45,032 nt of DNA, taken from NCBI GenBank assembly GCA_934202965.1, contig CAKPYN010000019.1, forward strand, positions 1 to 45,032, in the 5' to 3' direction. The notes under the pieces were generated by a model. The model saw nothing but the letters and a program-made list of their open reading frames with translations, was not told the origin of the DNA and ran no database searches. Source of the stretch: an uncultured Megasphaera sp. (GTDB lineage Bacteria; Bacillota; Negativicutes; Veillonellales; Megasphaeraceae). Shown here one piece after another: positions 43,250-45,032 of the stretch (positions are counted from its first letter, which is position 1; every line of letters begins with the position of its first letter). The position numbers were made by a program, and so were the translations under genes.

Positions 43250-43909
43250 ATGGGATTGTTTGATGTGGTAGGGCCGGTCATGATTGGACCGTCCAGTTCC
43301 CACACTGCCGGAGCAGCGCGTATTGGCCTGATGGCACGGGAAATTTTAAAAGATGAGCCGCGAACCGTGACGATTACCTTGTATGGTTCCTTTGCCAAAA
43401 CCTATAAAGGCCATGGTACAGATAAGGCATTGGTAGCAGGCCTGCTCGGCTTTTCGGCAGATGATGTACGATTGCGTACATCTTTTGAAATAGCGACACA
43501 GCAGGGAATGGATGTTACCTTTCATCGGTCGGAGGCAGAAGTAGATCATCCGAATACAGCTCGTATTGCCATGAAAGGCAAGCAGGGCAGAGAAATGGAA
43601 ATTGTCGGCGTATCCTTAGGCGGCGGGAAGATAGAAATTCGTGAAATCAACGGAGCTAGTGTATCGTTGAGCGGTGAAGAACACACCTTGATTACAGTTC
43701 ATCGGGATAAGCCGGGAATTATCGCGCAGGCAACGACCATTATGGCTATTGGACACATCAATGTATCCAATATGCGCGTATTCCGCAGTGCTAAAAATGC
43801 GACCGCTGTCATGATTGTTTGTACAGACAGCCCGGTGCCGCCGGAAATGGTCAGTATGATTAAAAAGATTTCTGCTATTGAAAGCGTTGTTACGCTCTTG
43901 CCGTTATAG
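43250..43909 (+). CDS. sdaAB: L-serine dehydratase, beta subunit
   Basis: The 219-residue protein begins with the SdaAB signature GPVMIGPSSSHTAGAARIG and ends with an ACT domain (LITVHRDKPGIIAQATTIM onward, about residues 145-219). With SdaAA it forms the oxygen-sensitive [4Fe-4S] enzyme that converts L-serine to pyruvate and ammonia, typical of anaerobes. GGAGG lies eight bases before the ATG. It follows addA too closely for a clear promoter of its own. Confidence 0.96.
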   Translation: MGLFDVVGPVMIGPSSSHTAGAARIGLMAREILKDEPRTVTITLYGSFAKTYKGHGTDKALVAGLLGFSADDVRLRTSFEIATQQGMDVTFHRSEAEVDHPNTARIAMKGKQGREMEIVGVSLGGGKIEIREINGASVSLSGEEHTLITVHRDKPGIIAQATTIMAIGHINVSNMRVFRSAKNATAVMIVCTDSPVPPEMVSMIKKISAIESVVTLLPL

Positions 43910-43919
43910 GAGGATAGTT

Positions 43920-44807
43920 ATGTATACGTACGAATATAAGACATTACATGAACTCATGGAACGGGCAGCAGCGCAGCAACTATCGCTGTCTGAAATCTGT
44001 ATACGTCATGAAATGGAAACATCAGAGCAAACAGAAGAAGCTGTCCGGACATTGATGTCCAGCCGATTGGATGTATTTCATGAATCCATACAAGCAGGAT
44101 TAGAGGACAAAGGAAAATCTGTCAGCGGCTTGGTCGGCGGTGATGCTGAAAAGCTGCTGCAGTCGCAAGCTAAATTATTGGGACCGTTGGCTCGCAAAGC
44201 AGCGGTCTATGCATTGGCAGTCAGTGAAGCAAACGCGAAAATGTTTAAAATTGTAGCCTGCCCGACTGCCGGCTCATGTGGTATTGTACCGGCTGTGATG
44301 ATAGCCGCGGCAGAAGAATTGGATATCGACAAGGATACGTGTGTCAATGCGTTATTTACGGCGGCAGGTATTGGGGCTGTCGTAGCGCGCAATGCGTCCG
44401 TTGCTGGTGCCGTTGGCGGCTGTCAGGCTGAATGCGGTACGGCCGCTGCCATGGGAGCCGCGGCTGTGGCAGAAATGGCCGGCGGCAGCAATGATGAAAT
44501 TATGCAGGCCTTTGCATTATGCATGAAAAATACACTGGGCCTTGCCTGCGACCCTGTAGCCGGTTTGGTAGAAGTACCGTGTGTCAAACGCAATGCTTGT
44601 TATGCTGTATTGGCGATTACAGCTGCTGAAATGGCGCTTGCCGGCATAAAAAGCGTTATTCCGCCGGACGAAGTCGTTGAGGCTATGGCTGAAATTGGCA
44701 GACTGATGCCGGTAGCACTCAAAGAAACTTCAGACGGCGGTCTGGCAAGAACGCCGACAGGCCGGGCCATTGCGGAACGCTTAGAAAAGGCAATGGCAGC
44801 AGAATAA
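43920..44807 (+). CDS. sdaAA: L-serine dehydratase, alpha subunit
   Basis: The 295-residue catalytic subunit has CPTAGSCGIVPAV (Cys114, Cys120), GGCQAECGTAAAMGA (Cys168, Cys172), LACDPVAGLVEVPC (Cys210, Cys221) and SDGGLARTPTGR at the end. Several of these cysteines hold the 4Fe-4S cluster that activates serine. The ATG at 43920 follows AGGAGG by 6 bases; an earlier frame start lies within sdaAB. Repeat R3 with its terminator starts 23 bases after the stop. Confidence 0.96.
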   Translation: MYTYEYKTLHELMERAAAQQLSLSEICIRHEMETSEQTEEAVRTLMSSRLDVFHESIQAGLEDKGKSVSGLVGGDAEKLLQSQAKLLGPLARKAAVYALAVSEANAKMFKIVACPTAGSCGIVPAVMIAAAEELDIDKDTCVNALFTAAGIGAVVARNASVAGAVGGCQAECGTAAAMGAAAVAEMAGGSNDEIMQAFALCMKNTLGLACDPVAGLVEVPCVKRNACYAVLAITAAEMALAGIKSVIPPDEVVEAMAEIGRLMPVALKETSDGGLARTPTGRAIAERLEKAMAAE

Positions 44808-44830
44808 ATCAATATAAGCAATAGAGAAAA

Positions 44831-44880
44831 GGACTGTAACAACATGAGAACGTTGAATCTATGTTGTTACAGTCCTTTTG
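44831..44880 (+). terminator. Intrinsic terminator in repeat R3, ending the addBA-sda unit
   Basis: A perfect 15-bp stem (44831-44845 with 44861-44875), extended by a G-T pair, encloses a 14-base loop and is followed by TTTT. Confidence 0.82.
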
Positions 44881-44934
44881 TCATACCGTTTTACGTGTAT
44901 CCGTTGCAGCAATACCGTTCATTTTTTTTCAAAC
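44831..44934 (+). repeat. Dispersed 3'-end repeat, copy R3
   Basis: It has the same hairpin and downstream block as R1 (467-564) and R2 (32561-32660). After the stem: TTTTGTCATACCGTTTTACG, then TGTATCCGTTGCAGC, ACCGTTCAT and TTTCAAAC. Confidence 0.72.
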
Positions 44935-44968
44935 GTTGAACGGATACTAAAAACGTTTCATCTAAAAT

Positions 44969-45013
44969 GCGGGCAGGATACTCCGACCTCTTAGGTCGGG
45001 GAGGAATGCCCGC
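44969..45013. mobile_element. Long nested hairpin resembling an IS200/IS605 (TnpB) element end
   Basis: An outer stem GCGGGCA (44969-44975) / TGCCCGC (45007-45013) encloses an inner stem CTCCGACCT / AGGTCGGGGAG. GGTCGGGGAG-type hairpins often mark the end of IS200/IS605 elements and the scaffold of their guide RNA. No tnpA or tnpB is visible, so a transposase gene would have to lie just beyond the window. This is resemblance only. Confidence 0.4.
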
Positions 45014-45032
45014 CTCACCTCACTTTCTAAAA

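Noticed and set aside
1..45032. CRISPR array, prophage or integrative element
   Set aside because: No regularly spaced direct repeats, no phage structural genes or integrase, and nearly all genes are conserved core genes in familiar order.

Overview
The window is a gene-dense, low-to-middle GC stretch of a bacterial chromosome. Several traits point to the Firmicutes, most likely the Negativicutes (a Megasphaera/Veillonellaceae-like anaerobe): ispH fused to four S1 domains inside a cmk-plsC-ispH/S1-der-plsY block, a two-subunit Fe-S L-serine dehydratase, AddAB rather than RecBCD, RNase Y and RNase HIII, strong GGAGG ribosome sites, and larB. The genus is inferred. No phage, CRISPR array, complete transposon or toxin-antitoxin locus was found.

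Layout. 1-1.4 kb: the tail of a sugar-phosphate isomerase/epimerase converges on a HAD phosphatase. 1.7-7.8 kb: transketolase, a 6S RNA gene, rarA and an FtsK/SpoIIIE translocase. 8-9.4 kb: a TcyP-like cystine symporter on the minus strand. 9.6-11.4 kb: rny behind a leader with an intrinsic-terminator hairpin. 11.5-11.9 kb: five tRNA genes (Asp, Phe, Gly, Cys, Leu). 12-18.6 kb: scpA-scpB-rluB, a BaiN-like flavoprotein, cmk, plsC and ispH-S1, mostly overlapping. 18.7-22.2 kb: der-plsY, then rsmD-coaD and a coiled-coil protein. 22.4-30.7 kb: a very compact run holding a SpoU rRNA methylase, larB, a stand-alone larC2, rnhC, a YdjC deacetylase, an SDR epimerase, an ACT protein, hom, thrB and nudC. 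30.8-36 kb: mscS (minus), a VTT/DedA-like membrane protein, an ADP-ribosylglycohydrolase, an IclR regulator and an orphan radical SAM enzyme. 36.2-44.8 kb: addB-addA-sdaAB-sdaAA.

Most genes are core functions: chromosome segregation (ScpAB, FtsK), repair (RarA, AddAB, RNase HIII), RNA metabolism (RNase Y, 6S RNA, RluB, RsmD, SpoU), ribosome assembly (Der), phospholipid entry (PlsY, PlsC), isoprenoid and CoA synthesis, and threonine and serine metabolism.

The signals that gene calls do not explain are mostly non-coding. They are a three-copy, roughly 100-base repeat that starts with a terminator hairpin showing compensatory base changes, always just after a stop codon; a possible attenuator before rny; a strong internal ribosome site at the ispH/S1 junction; a LarC2 domain without LarC1; and an IS200/IS605-like hairpin at the right edge. 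No operon of unknown genes that looks like a new defence or metabolic system is visible. The nearest to one is the IclR plus radical SAM pair. All coordinates, motifs and pairings were read by eye; no database search or folding program was run.
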